A DNA stretch of 32,165 nt, taken from Pseudomonadota bacterium. GTDB taxonomy: Bacteria > Desulfobacterota > Desulfovibrionia > Desulfovibrionales > Desulfovibrionaceae. Position 1 is the first letter of the stretch, and every line of letters starts with the position of its first letter. The stretch spans positions 1 to 32,165 of the forward strand of contig JAFABC010000313.1 in the NCBI GenBank assembly GCA_023426275.1. The letters are read 5' to 3'. Below, one piece after another: positions 15,549-24,512 of this stretch. The notes beneath the pieces are model-generated. The model searched no databases and had not been told where the DNA came from. It saw only the letters and a list, made by a program, of their open reading frames with translations. A program made the position numbers and the translations under genes.

Positions 15549-16238
15549 ATGGCTGAAGCGCGCAAGGTCTTCCCCATGAACGCGTTCGTGTCGTACCTGA
15601 AGGGCGTCGACAAGGAAGGCAACAAGAAAGCCGTGGCCGAAATGGTCGGATACATGGCCGGCATGGAAATCGATGCGGACCTGGCTCCGTTCGCTGCCGC
15701 CCTGGCCAAGGCCTGGATATATGAACAGCACCCCGAACTCGTCCGCATGAGCAGCGGCGAACTGGGCTCCAGCGCCCAGAACGTCTCCGTCTCCGTCCTG
15801 CCTCCGGATGTCGTGGCCGAGATCAGCTCCATTTTCTCCAAGTTGAGCGAGACCAAGAAGGCCAACGAGGAAATGGCTGCCAAACTCGAGACCGTCGAGA
15901 AAGAGCTGGCCGAGAAGACCGCCGTCCTCAAGGACGTCGAAGTCCGCTGCAAGGCCGCCGAGGAAAAGGCGAAAAAGCTCGAAGCCTCCATGAAGGACGA
16001 GGGCGAGAAGGTCATCGTCGCCTCCGAGGCCAAGGTCACCGAGTACATCGGCAAGGTTGACGAGCTGCTCAAGATGATCGAGGACGTGAAAAAGCACGGC
16101 GTGGTCACCGTGGCCGCGGGCGGCGCCGCCCCGGCTGGCGAGGCCTCCTCCGGCGGCACCGGCGAGCCGGCGGTCGGCGGCGAGCCGTCCTCCGACTTCG
16201 GTTTCGGCTCCGACGCGTTCGCCACCGACAAGTGGTAG
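15549..16238 (+). CDS. qmoD: Qmo-associated accessory protein (QmoD-like)
   Basis: This is a 229-residue soluble protein of unknown biochemical role, conserved as the last gene of the qmo operon in Desulfovibrio. In D. vulgaris the equivalent gene was deleted together with qmoABC in studies of sulfate reduction. Residues 1-75 are a compact helical domain (FVSYLKGVDKEGNKKAVAEM). Residues about 95-150 are Lys/Glu/Ala-rich with heptad character and probably a coiled coil. The tail (about 185-229) is Gly/Ala/Ser-rich and ends in an aromatic stretch, DFGFGSDAF. AAAGGAGG lies before ATG, 14 nt after qmoC, and a terminator follows. I see no cofactor motif. A scaffolding or partner-docking role is only a guess. 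Confidence 0.88.
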   Translation: MAEARKVFPMNAFVSYLKGVDKEGNKKAVAEMVGYMAGMEIDADLAPFAAALAKAWIYEQHPELVRMSSGELGSSAQNVSVSVLPPDVVAEISSIFSKLSETKKANEEMAAKLETVEKELAEKTAVLKDVEVRCKAAEEKAKKLEASMKDEGEKVIVASEAKVTEYIGKVDELLKMIEDVKKHGVVTVAAGGAAPAGEASSGGTGEPAVGGEPSSDFGFGSDAFATDKW

Positions 16239-16261
16239 AATCCGGCCGCGTGCCGGTTGGA

Positions 16262-16294
16262 GGGGAGGCCCATCGGGCCTCCCCTTTTCTTTTT
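16262..16294 (+). terminator. Intrinsic terminator of the qmo operon
   Basis: A perfect 10-bp stem, GGGGAGGCCC / GGGCCTCCCC, with loop ATC is followed by TTTTCTTTTT. It closes the qmoABC-qmoD unit 23 nt after the last stop codon. Confidence 0.93.
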
Positions 16295-16392
16295 GGGGAA
16301 AGGGACGCGGCCTGTCGTCGCGGCGGGACATCTTGAACGCCGGCTCCGATACGGGTGACGTCCGTCGCGTCGCGGACAAAGGAGGACGGGGG

Positions 16393-18060
16393 ATGTGCTC
16401 TTCGGGACATGAGGCCCTGCCGCAAACGGTCGGGCAGGGGGGGCCGTCGCGTGGCGGCATGGTCACCTCGCCCCATGCCCTGGCGACGCGGGCCGGGTTG
16501 GACATCCTGCGCGCCGGCGGCAATGCCGTGGACGCGGCCATTGCCGTGACCGCCGTCCTGTCCGTGGTCTTTCCCCATATGTGCGGCCTGGGCGGCGACA
16601 ATTTCTGGCTGATCTTCGCCGCGAACACCGGCGAACTCCGGGCGCTCAACGCCAGCGGCCGCTCCGGCGAACAGGCTTCCATCGACGCATATGCCGGCAG
16701 GGACCTGTCCGCGATTCCGGCCCGGGGAGCGCTGGCGGCCAACACCGTGCCGGGCGCGGTGTCCGGCTGGGAGGCGGCGCACCGCTTCGGCCGCGAAGCC
16801 ATGGGCCACAGCCTGTCCTGGGCGCGGCTGCTGGGCGCGGCCCTGGCCCATGCCCGGGACGGATTCCCGGTCAGCCCGAGTCTGGCCGCCTGGTCCGCGA
16901 CCAACGTGGCCACGACCGATCCCGAGCTGCGCGCTTTGCAACGCTTCGACGGCTTTGCCCGGACCTTTTTGCATCCGGGTGGCGCGCCATACGCCTGCGG
17001 CGAAATCCTCAGGCAGCCGGCCCTGGCGGCCACGCTGCAAGCCCTCGCGACCGGCGGAGCCGAGGCGTTTTATCGTGGTCCCATCGCCGCCGCCATTGTG
17101 GACGGCTTGCGCGCTGTCGGCGGGCTACTCACCCGGGACGATTTCGCCAGCCATACGGCCGATTGGGGCGAACCCCTCCGTGTGCCGTATCGCGACTGCA
17201 CGGCCTGCAACTGCCCGCCCAACACGCAGGGGTTCGCTTCGCTCGAACTGCTCCACATCCTCGACCGGTTCGACGTGCGGACGCTTGGCGAGGGCAGCGC
17301 CGATTACTACCATCTGTGCATCGAGGCCACCAAGGAGGCCTTTGCCGATCGGGACCGCTACCTGACCGACCCGGATTTTGCCACGATCCCCCTCGACCTC
17401 CTGCTCTCCGACGCACACGCGGCGTCGCAGGCCGGGCGCATCGATATGCGACACGCGGCGCCCAGCCCGTGTCCGCTCGATCCCGGCGGCGACACGGTCT
17501 GGATTGGCGTCGTGGACGCCTGGGGCAATGCGGTCTCGCTGATTCAGAGCCTCTATTACGACTTCGGTTCGGGCATCGTGGCCGGCGATACCGGCGTGCT
17601 GCTGCAAAACCGGGGGAGCTTCTTTTCCCTCGACCCCGGCCATGTCAACCGGCTCGAACCGCGCAAGCGCACCTTCCACACCCTCAATCCGGCCATGCTG
17701 CTCAAGGACGGCCGTCCGTTCCTCGTCTACGGCACCATGGGCGGCGAGGGCCAGCCGCAAACGCAAGCCGCCATCGTCACCCGGATCGTGGATTTCGGCC
17801 TGTCCCCCCGGGCGGCCATCGATGCCCCTCGCTGGCTGCACGGCCGGGCCTGGGGCGAGTCCGTCAATATGCTGCGCCTGGAAAACCGCATCCCGAAATC
17901 CGTGGTGGACGCCTTGCGGCAGCGGGGCCATCCCGTTGCCGTGGTCGAAGCCTACACCGATCTCATGGGCCATGCCGGGGCGCTGCTCCTCGACCCCGAC
18001 ACCGGGACCTGGCGCGGGGCGGCCGATCCGCGCGGCGACGGGGCGGCCGCGGGGCTGTGA
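16393..18060 (+). CDS. Gamma-glutamyltransferase family protein (cytoplasmic type)
   Basis: This is an Ntn-hydrolase of the gamma-glutamyltranspeptidase family (YwrD-like branch), made as a proenzyme that cleaves itself before a catalytic threonine. The protein is 555 residues. The large-subunit N-terminus has GGMVTSPHALATRAGLDILR and GGNAVDAAIA. The predicted nucleophile is T368 in GGDTVWIGVVDAWGNAVS, giving a small subunit of 188 residues, as usual. The substrate loop LYYDFGSGIV, QNRGSFFSLDP, and the oxyanion/Gly-rich GTMGGEGQPQTQ are present. The ATG at 16393 has AAAGGAGG seven bases upstream and is preferred to an in-frame TTG at 16333. There is no signal peptide, unlike periplasmic GGT. 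The substrate cannot be told from sequence. Confidence 0.88.
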   Translation: MCSSGHEALPQTVGQGGPSRGGMVTSPHALATRAGLDILRAGGNAVDAAIAVTAVLSVVFPHMCGLGGDNFWLIFAANTGELRALNASGRSGEQASIDAYAGRDLSAIPARGALAANTVPGAVSGWEAAHRFGREAMGHSLSWARLLGAALAHARDGFPVSPSLAAWSATNVATTDPELRALQRFDGFARTFLHPGGAPYACGEILRQPALAATLQALATGGAEAFYRGPIAAAIVDGLRAVGGLLTRDDFASHTADWGEPLRVPYRDCTACNCPPNTQGFASLELLHILDRFDVRTLGEGSADYYHLCIEATKEAFADRDRYLTDPDFATIPLDLLLSDAHAASQAGRIDMRHAAPSPCPLDPGGDTVWIGVVDAWGNAVSLIQSLYYDFGSGIVAGDTGVLLQNRGSFFSLDPGHVNRLEPRKRTFHTLNPAMLLKDGRPFLVYGTMGGEGQPQTQAAIVTRIVDFGLSPRAAIDAPRWLHGRAWGESVNMLRLENRIPKSVVDALRQRGHPVAVVEAYTDLMGHAGALLLDPDTGTWRGAADPRGDGAAAGL

Positions 18061-18122
18061 TGGTCAGGCCCGGGAAAGTTGGCTAGTGTCGTGGCAAGGG
18101 GAGAGGAGAAGAGAAGATGAAG

Positions 18123-18176
18123 ATGCCTCCGGCGGCCGGGAGGGGCACTGCCCCTCCCGGACCCTCCCGAAAGGGG
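18123..18176. repeat. REP-like palindromic repeat
   Basis: The unit ATGCCTCCGGCGG is followed by the perfect 12-bp inverted repeat CCGGGAGGGGCA / TGCCCCTCCCGG (18136-18147, 18149-18160) and then ACCCTCCCGAAAGGGG. The same order and near-identical sequence recur at 32113-32165 and, inverted, at 19765-19820. It opens the gene-free stretch 18061-18430. Confidence 0.85.
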
Positions 18177-18232
18177 GGGCGGACGTTTGGCTGGTCGGGT
18201 GGTCAGGCGTCTGGTGGCGGGCCTGTGCCTGT

Positions 18233-18283
18233 TTGGTTGCGCGATTTTCCCCTGGCAAAGCCAGGGAAAAATCGCACAACCAA
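18233..18283. repeat. 51-bp near-perfect palindrome
   Basis: Arms 18233-18256 and 18260-18283 pair at 22 of 24 positions around the 3-base loop AAA. The inner part reads GCGATTTTCCCCTGGC and the outer part TTGGTTG/CAACCAA. It lies midway between two inverted REP-like units. No gene is seen in the surrounding 370 bases. A very stable hairpin is expected if transcribed. Confidence 0.85.
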
Positions 18284-18323
18284 GGAGCGCCAGCGTCGCT
18301 TCGCGCCGCAGCAAAATTTTTCT

Positions 18324-18371
18324 ATCGAGGGGGTCCGGGGGGCATCATGCCCCCCGGCCGCCGGAGGCATC
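18324..18371. repeat. REP-like palindromic repeat (inverted copy)
   Basis: ATCGAGGGGG, then CCGGGGGGCAT / ATGCCCCCCGG (18335-18345, 18347-18357), then CCGCCGGAGGCAT. It is inverted relative to the copy at 18123. Both copies are flanked on the outside by related AGAAGAGAAGA-type purine tracts, so 18100-18390 has imperfect terminal inverted repeats. Confidence 0.85.
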
Positions 18372-18430
18372 TTCTTCTCTTCTGCTTCTCCTTCTCCGGC
18401 TGCCGGAAGCCGCAACGCCTGGAGGTAGTT

Positions 18431-19138
18431 ATGGATCAGACGGCGCGCATGGTGCTGTTGCGCTCGTTGCCGTTTTTCGGCGGCCTGCCCGAGGAGCGGT
18501 TGTCGCGTCTGGCCGCCAAGGCCGTGTTGTCCAGCTATGCGCCGGGGGCCATCATCGCGGCCAGGGACCATTCGGGCGAGGCCTTCCATCTGGTGGCCTC
18601 GGGCCGGGCCAAGCTGTATCAGATCGGCCCGGACGGCAAGGAGCAGACCTTGTATATTCTGGGGCAGGGCGAACCGTTTTGCCTGTGCACCCTGGTCGAT
18701 ACCGGGGAGTTTCCCGCCTTTGCCGCAGCGCTGACGGAAACGCGCATCCTGGCCTTTCCGGCCCGGGCTTTGGCCGAGGCGGCCAGGGAAGACCCGGAAG
18801 TGCTGTTCGATTTGTTGCGACTGATGTGCCGGCGGCTCAAGGGGGCCATGGCCATGATCGAGTCGTTGTCCCTGCGCGATCTGCCGGGGCGGGTGGCCGG
18901 GTTCCTTTTGCACGAGGCCCGGGAGCGGCAAAGCGGCGGGATCGTGCGGCTGGCCATCAGCCAGCGCGAGGTGGCCAAGATCGTGGGGGCCACGCCCGAG
19001 GCGCTTTCCCGGGCGCTGCGCAAGCTGACCGAGGCCGGGTTGATCGTGGTGCGGGGCCGGGAAGTGGAGTTGCGTGATCGCGAGGGATTGGCCCGGGAGG
19101 CCGGGTTGTCCCTGGGAGGTCCTGGTGGAGCGGATTGA
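18431..19138 (+). CDS. CRP/FNR family transcriptional regulator
   Basis: This is a 235-residue DNA-binding regulator. The N-terminal cyclic-nucleotide-binding-like beta-roll spans about 15-120 (FHLVASGRAKLYQIGPDGKEQTL split around residues 57-80). A dimerisation helix follows, and the C-terminal winged HTH contains ISQREVAKIVGATPEALSRA starting near residue 176. There is no FNR-type N-terminal cysteine cluster. A CLC pair lies in the effector domain (GQGEPFCLCTL). GGAGG lies five bases before ATG. The stop overlaps the next gene, so both probably form one unit. Its position close to the sulfate-reduction genes and general resemblance to the HcpR branch make a role in nitrosative stress or energy metabolism possible, but the ligand and targets are not shown. 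Confidence 0.88.
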   Translation: MDQTARMVLLRSLPFFGGLPEERLSRLAAKAVLSSYAPGAIIAARDHSGEAFHLVASGRAKLYQIGPDGKEQTLYILGQGEPFCLCTLVDTGEFPAFAAALTETRILAFPARALAEAAREDPEVLFDLLRLMCRRLKGAMAMIESLSLRDLPGRVAGFLLHEARERQSGGIVRLAISQREVAKIVGATPEALSRALRKLTEAGLIVVRGREVELRDREGLAREAGLSLGGPGGAD

Positions 19139-19739
19139 GGAGCCGGACGCGGCCCGGCTGCGTGCACTCATGCACGCGGTGCCGCTGTGGGCCGATTTCA
19201 GCGACCCGGATCTGGATTTGCTGCTCTCCGGCGGCGCGGTGAGGCTGTTTCGGTTCGCCGTTGGCGAGTCGCTGGTCGAGGAGGGCAACTACGAAAAGAC
19301 GTTTTTCGTGCTGCTCCACGGCGCGGTGCGGGCCATTCGCGGCGGGCGAGAGGTCGCGGTCATGGACCGGCCGGGCACGATTTTCGGCGAGATGAGTTTT
19401 ATTCTCGGCAAGGGCCGCACGGCCACGGTGGTGGCCGGTGCGCCCACCGACTGTCTGGTGGTGGACATGGGCTATGTGGATTTTCTGCAAAGCCCGGAGC
19501 GGGAAGACTTCCTCATCCGCATCTTCCGCCGGCTGGCCGCGGTGGTCACCGAGCGGCTGGGCTCGGCCAACGCGCGCAAGGCCGCGCTGCTGACCGCCAT
19601 CCGCGAACGGCGCGAGGCTCTGCGCGCCCATGTGGCGGCCGAGCAGCAAGTGCTGATCGGGCTGCGTCGGGAGCTGGCCACCCTGGATACGGCCGATGAC
19701 GAGGAAGTGCTGCGCCAGCTGCTCGACCGCAAATTCTGA
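19125..19739 (+). CDS. Cyclic-nucleotide-binding domain protein without HTH
   Basis: This is a 204-residue protein with one cNMP-binding domain (about 10-135). The phosphate-binding cassette FGEMSFILGKGRTATV (about residues 88-103) retains the Glu and Arg expected for real cyclic-nucleotide binding. The C-terminal part (about 140-204) is helical and charged, with no DNA-binding motif. The start is GTG at 19125, with GGGAGG five bases upstream, which overlaps the end of the CRP/FNR gene by 14 nt. An alternative GTG lies at 19074 without a good ribosome binding site. The overlap points to translational coupling. It may sense a nucleotide or modulate its neighbour, but the function is unknown. 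Confidence 0.78.
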   Translation: MERIEEPDAARLRALMHAVPLWADFSDPDLDLLLSGGAVRLFRFAVGESLVEEGNYEKTFFVLLHGAVRAIRGGREVAVMDRPGTIFGEMSFILGKGRTATVVAGAPTDCLVVDMGYVDFLQSPEREDFLIRIFRRLAAVVTERLGSANARKAALLTAIRERREALRAHVAAEQQVLIGLRRELATLDTADDEEVLRQLLDRKF

Positions 19740-19764
19740 CCCGCACCGTTCCACCGGCCCCTTC

Positions 19765-19820
19765 CCCCTTTCGGGAGGGTCCGGGAGGGACCGTGTCCTT
19801 CCCGGCCGCCGGAGGTCTCC
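19765..19820. repeat. REP-like palindromic repeat between convergent genes
   Basis: The inverted orientation of the 18123 unit: CCCCTTTCGGGAGGGT, then CCGGGAGGGAC / GTCCTTCCCGG (one mismatch) and CCGCCGGAGG. Seven T residues follow at 19821-19827, so for the rightward gene this copy could also terminate transcription. Confidence 0.8.
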
Positions 19821-19825
19821 TTTTT

Positions 19826-20998
19826 TTACCCACTCCGTTTGGCGGGCAGCAGGTCGTTGAGCTCGTCGATGTAGTGCTTTTCCAGCTGGTTGACACGGTC
19901 GATGTGGGTGCGGAAGATCATGTCCATGCGCGGGTCGAAAAACCGGTGGCTGCTGTAGCTCGACACCGAGACGAAGCCGCGCCGGGCCTTGTGCGCGCCG
20001 CCCATGCCCGGATCGTAGCGCGTGATGCCGTGGGCGATGGCCCAGGTGATGGGGGCGTAGTAGCACAGTTCGAAGTGCAGGAAGGGGATGTCCTCGAACG
20101 CGCCCCAGTAGCGGCCGAACAGGATGTCGCGCTTGTGGGCCAGCATGGCCATGGCCACGGGATCGCGGCGGCCGGGTTTGTGGGCCACGGCAAAGGCCAG
20201 ATGGTGCCGGAAGGCCCTGGCCAGCCCCTCGAAGAATTCCCCGGTCAGGTAGCGGCAGCCCCAGGGGCCGAACTTGGCGTTGGTCTTGTCGTAGAGTTCC
20301 CGCATGATCGGGAAATAGGCGTCCGGAATTTCCGCGCCCGAAACCACGGAGACTTCGATGCCGGCCTCGGCCAGGGCCCGGCGTTCGTGGCGGATGGCCT
20401 TGCGCCGGTTGGTGTTGCAGGTGGCCAGAAAATCGTCGAAATTGGCAAAGCCGCGATTGCGCCACAGGTAGCCCTGATGCCGCCAGGCCGTGAAGCCGTA
20501 GTCCTCGGAGGCGGCGGCGAATTCGGGCTCGGTGAAAAGCAGGGCCGCGCCCTGGACGCCGTTGTTGCGGCAATACTGTTCGATGGCCTCGAACATCCGG
20601 CGCGACAGGCGGATCTGGTTGGCGTCGGGATCGGTGAGAAAGCGCAGGCCCGTGGCCGGGGTGAACGGCGTGGCCGAGACCAGGCGCGGATAGTAGGGCA
20701 GGCCCAGCCGGCTGGCGGCCTCGCTCCAGAGCTGGTCGAAGACGAATTCGCCGTCGGAGTGCCACTTGAGGTACAGCGGCAGCGCCCCGACGAGCCGGCC
20801 GGCGGCGTGGACGAGCAAATGGTTGGGATACCAGCCCCGGGCCGGGGCGGCGCTGCCCGAGTCTTCCAGCAGCTTGAGCCAGGCCCACTCGAAAAAGGGC
20901 GTGTCGAGCGATTCGGCCAGGGTGTCCCAGGCCGCCTGATCGACCTCGCCCATGGAATGGGCGAAACGCACCGTCAACTGTTCGTTTGGAACCGTCAT
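19826..20998 (-). CDS. FemAB/GNAT-like N-acyltransferase (DUF482, COG3146)
   Basis: This is a predicted peptidoglycan-biosynthesis-related acyltransferase of the uncharacterised COG3146 family. The protein is 390 residues from the ATG at 20998. Family features are TPFFEWAWLKLLEDSGS near the N-terminus, the central CNTNRRKAIRHERRALAEAG and MRELYDKTNAKFGPWGCRYL, and the C-terminal FELCYYAPITWAIAHGITRYDPGMGG block split over about 320-350. No signal peptide or membrane segment is seen. The start is uncertain: there is no clear ribosome binding site, and GTG at 21007 or TTG at 21046 are in frame. It is convergent with the cNMP-domain gene. The substrate is unknown. Confidence 0.8.
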   Translation of the reverse strand: MTVPNEQLTVRFAHSMGEVDQAAWDTLAESLDTPFFEWAWLKLLEDSGSAAPARGWYPNHLLVHAAGRLVGALPLYLKWHSDGEFVFDQLWSEAASRLGLPYYPRLVSATPFTPATGLRFLTDPDANQIRLSRRMFEAIEQYCRNNGVQGAALLFTEPEFAAASEDYGFTAWRHQGYLWRNRGFANFDDFLATCNTNRRKAIRHERRALAEAGIEVSVVSGAEIPDAYFPIMRELYDKTNAKFGPWGCRYLTGEFFEGLARAFRHHLAFAVAHKPGRRDPVAMAMLAHKRDILFGRYWGAFEDIPFLHFELCYYAPITWAIAHGITRYDPGMGGAHKARRGFVSVSSYSSHRFFDPRMDMIFRTHIDRVNQLEKHYIDELNDLLPAKRSG

Positions 20999-21115
20999 CA
21001 ATGCCACATACGCCCGCGCGGACGTTCTGTCATCCGTTTGCCCCAAACGGGGGCGCGAAAGGCAGACGCGCGGGGGAGAGGCCCCGTCCGGAGCGGGGGG
21101 GACGGGGAAAACGGA

Positions 21116-21457
21116 TCAGCCGGCGTGGGCGGCCAGGGCGGCGGCCACGTCGTCGTGGATGGCGAACACCTTGCCCAGGTCGGCGATGCGCAGCACCTTG
21201 GCCACCTTGTCGCCGATGCAGCACAGGGCCACGGTGCCGCCTTCGGGCAGCAGGCGGTTGCGCACGGTGATGAGGCTGCCGATGGCGCTCGAATCCATGA
21301 ACTCGACGCCGGACAGGTCGAACAGCAGGACGCCGGGCGCCGGAGTGGTCCAGGGGGCCAGGGCGCGCTGGAAGTCCGGGCAGGTGGTGTAGTCGAAGAT
21401 TTTGGGCAGCCCGGCCACCAGGGTCAGGGCGCCGTGTTTGGTCGCGGTCAGTTCCAT
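21116..21457 (-). CDS. STAS domain protein (anti-sigma factor antagonist type)
   Basis: This is a 113-residue single-domain protein of the SpoIIAA/RsbV type. VLLFDLSGVEFMDSSAIGSL (residues 44-62) contains the DSSA motif whose serine (S56/S57) is the usual phosphorylation site. Such proteins bind an anti-sigma kinase and are switched by kinase and SpoIIE-type phosphatase. The ATG has GGAGGAGAC directly upstream. It is divergent from the diguanylate cyclase gene, 208 bp away. A SpoIIE phosphatase lies at 26573-28522, but no anti-sigma kinase is seen in the window, so the partner may be encoded elsewhere. Confidence 0.88.
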   Translation of the reverse strand: MELTATKHGALTLVAGLPKIFDYTTCPDFQRALAPWTTPAPGVLLFDLSGVEFMDSSAIGSLITVRNRLLPEGGTVALCCIGDKVAKVLRIADLGKVFAIHDDVAAALAAHAG

Positions 21458-21665
21458 GTCTCCTCCGGTTCGCCGAAACGGCGGCCTCAGGGCTTTACCA
21501 TGGGGCGGCCCGACCGGGCAACCGCGCCGGGGGCGAGTTTTTCCTTTTATCCGGCACTGGATGCGTGTAAGGATCAACCGCAGTGGCCGGAGTTTCATTG
21601 CGAAGCGCCGGCCGTTACGCCACATCCTTCGGTGCATCCATTCTTCCTTGGGAGACGCGGCGCGC

Positions 21666-22718
<1,053 letters not shown>

Positions 22719-22825
22719 GCGCGGCCGCGCGCCTTTCCCCCCGCTTCGGGATGCGCGCGGTGACGCGCACACCAACAGGCTGTCATGCTTCCTTTTTAGG
22801 CCTTCTCGGGCCTTTTCGGGCGTGG

Positions 22826-22852
22826 CCGGGAGGAGGGGCGTCCTCCTCCCGG
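22826..22852. terminator. Hairpin between convergent genes
   Basis: A perfect 11-bp inverted repeat, CCGGGAGGAGG / CCTCCTCCCGG, with a 5-base loop lies between the convergent GGDEF gene and the COG2509 flavoprotein gene. Neither side has a clear U-tract. The core resembles the REP-like units elsewhere. A bidirectional terminator is plausible by position. Confidence 0.45.
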
Positions 22853-22862
22853 ATGTCGGGAA

Positions 22863-24314
22863 TTATGCCCGGTCTTTTTCGGTGTCGTCTTCGTGCGGCG
22901 GCGTCAGCCCGTTGTGGCCGTTGCGGCGGCGCAGGATGGCCTTGGCCGGAATGAGCCCCGTGGCCGCGGCCGAGACGATGTTGCCGGCCACGCCCGGACC
23001 GTCGCCGGCCACGAACATGCCGGCCACGGCCGTTTCCAGCTCCGGGGTGGTGTCGATCTGCGTGGCGAAGAACTTGATTTCCGGCGCGTAGAGCAGGGTT
23101 TCGTCGTTGGCCACGCCCGGAACCACGGCGTTGAGCTGTTGCAGGCCGTCGACGAGGTTGGCCACGATGCGTTCGGGCAGGGCCATGGCGATGTCGCCGC
23201 AGGTGACCGAGGTCAGCGTCGGTTCCACCGAGCCGCGCCGGATGCGGCTCCAGGTGCTGCGCCGGCCCCGCGTGAGGTCGCCGAAGCGCTGGAGGATGGG
23301 GCTGCCGCCGCCGATCATGGTGGCCAGCCGGCCGATGGCCTCGCCGTACGCCTGGTTGTCCGAGACCGGATCGGTCAGCACCACCTTGGACAAAAAGGCG
23401 AAATTGGCGCTGTCGGATTTGGCGTCCATGTAGGCGTGGCCGTTGACGCACACGAAGTCCTGGTAGTTCTCCAGGGCCACGTAGCCGCCCTGGTTGGTGC
23501 AGAAGGTGCGGGTCTGGTCGTCGTAGCGCCGGGTGCGCACGAAAAAGGTCGGGTCGTAGATGACGTCGGTGATGTCGGCGAGGATGTCGTTGTGCACCTC
23601 GACGCGCACGCCCACCTCGATGCCGCGCTGGCTGTAGGGCAGGCCGTGCCGCCTCGCCAGCGCGCCCATCCACTCCGCGCCCACGCGGCCCGGGGCCAGG
23701 ATCACGGCCGGCGCCCGGTATTCCCCCTTGGTCGTGGTCACGCCGGCCACCTGCCGGCCGTTCACCAGGATGTCGCGGGCCTCCTCGCCGGTGCGGATGG
23801 TCACGCCCTGGTCGAGGAGGTTTTGGGACATGGCCGCGATGTGGCCGGGCAGATGGTCGCTGCCCAGGTGTTTCTGGCGGATGAGCAGCAGCTCGATGCC
23901 GACCTTGCGGGCCTCCTTGCGGATGGTGCGGGCCTTGTCCAGGTCGGTGGGGTAGACCGGGCCGTCCATGCCGAGCGCCGTGAACAGGGCCTCGGTCTCG
24001 TCGATGAGCGCCCGGGCCTCGGCCTGGGGCAGAAACTGGGTCAGGTCGGTCTTGCCGAGTTTGTGGATGAAGTTGAGCTTGCCGTCGGAAAAAAGCCCGG
24101 CCCCGCCGATGCCCGACAGGATGTTGCAGGGCCGGCACTTGCGGCAGTCGGCCCGCCCGTGCATGGGGCAGCGGCGCTTGCCGGCGGCCTTGCCCTTTTC
24201 CAGAAGCAGGATGTCGAGGTCCGAGTGGGCGGCCAGATACTGGGCGGCGAAGAGCCCGGCCGGGCCGCCGCCGACAATGATCACGTCGTAGTGTGTCTTG
24301 GAATCGATTGGCAC
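22863..24314 (-). CDS. FAD-dependent oxidoreductase (COG2509 family)
   Basis: This is a 483-residue flavoprotein of the uncharacterised COG2509 dehydrogenase family. The FAD motif DVIIVGGGPAGLFAAQYLA is at residues 10-28, with E39 at the end of strand 2. A cysteine-rich loop follows (C49, C57, C60, C63 in RCPMHGRADCRKCRPC), then the family signature NILSGIGGAGLFSDGKLN. The C-terminus has MFVAGDGPGVAGNIVSAAATG, the second FAD-contact region. The start is taken as GTG 24314 because AAAGGA lies six bases upstream; ATG at 24335 is the alternative. The substrate and electron partner are unknown. The cysteines may bind a cluster or be structural. Confidence 0.85.
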   Translation of the reverse strand: MPIDSKTHYDVIIVGGGPAGLFAAQYLAAHSDLDILLLEKGKAAGKRRCPMHGRADCRKCRPCNILSGIGGAGLFSDGKLNFIHKLGKTDLTQFLPQAEARALIDETEALFTALGMDGPVYPTDLDKARTIRKEARKVGIELLLIRQKHLGSDHLPGHIAAMSQNLLDQGVTIRTGEEARDILVNGRQVAGVTTTKGEYRAPAVILAPGRVGAEWMGALARRHGLPYSQRGIEVGVRVEVHNDILADITDVIYDPTFFVRTRRYDDQTRTFCTNQGGYVALENYQDFVCVNGHAYMDAKSDSANFAFLSKVVLTDPVSDNQAYGEAIGRLATMIGGGSPILQRFGDLTRGRRSTWSRIRRGSVEPTLTSVTCGDIAMALPERIVANLVDGLQQLNAVVPGVANDETLLYAPEIKFFATQIDTTPELETAVAGMFVAGDGPGVAGNIVSAAATGLIPAKAILRRRNGHNGLTPPHEDDTEKDRA

Positions 24315-24512
24315 GGTGCGTCCTTTGGGCGGCATGCGCCCGCGAAGGGGGATATTTGCAAAATACACGGGAGCCCGACCCGCTGGCAAGGGCGCGTCGG
24401 CCCGTGGTTCTTCCCATTTTCGTAGGATCGTCTATGGTGTCGCCATGTCGCCAGGGCGGTCGCCCGGAGCCGGCGCGGAACCGGGCGGGAAGCTTCCCGG
24501 GAGGGAGGAACG

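Noticed and set aside
22795..22825. Possible terminator in the run of CGGGCCTTTTCGGG repeats after the diguanylate cyclase
   Set aside because: No stable stem followed by a U-tract on either strand; the nearby 11-bp hairpin is the better candidate.
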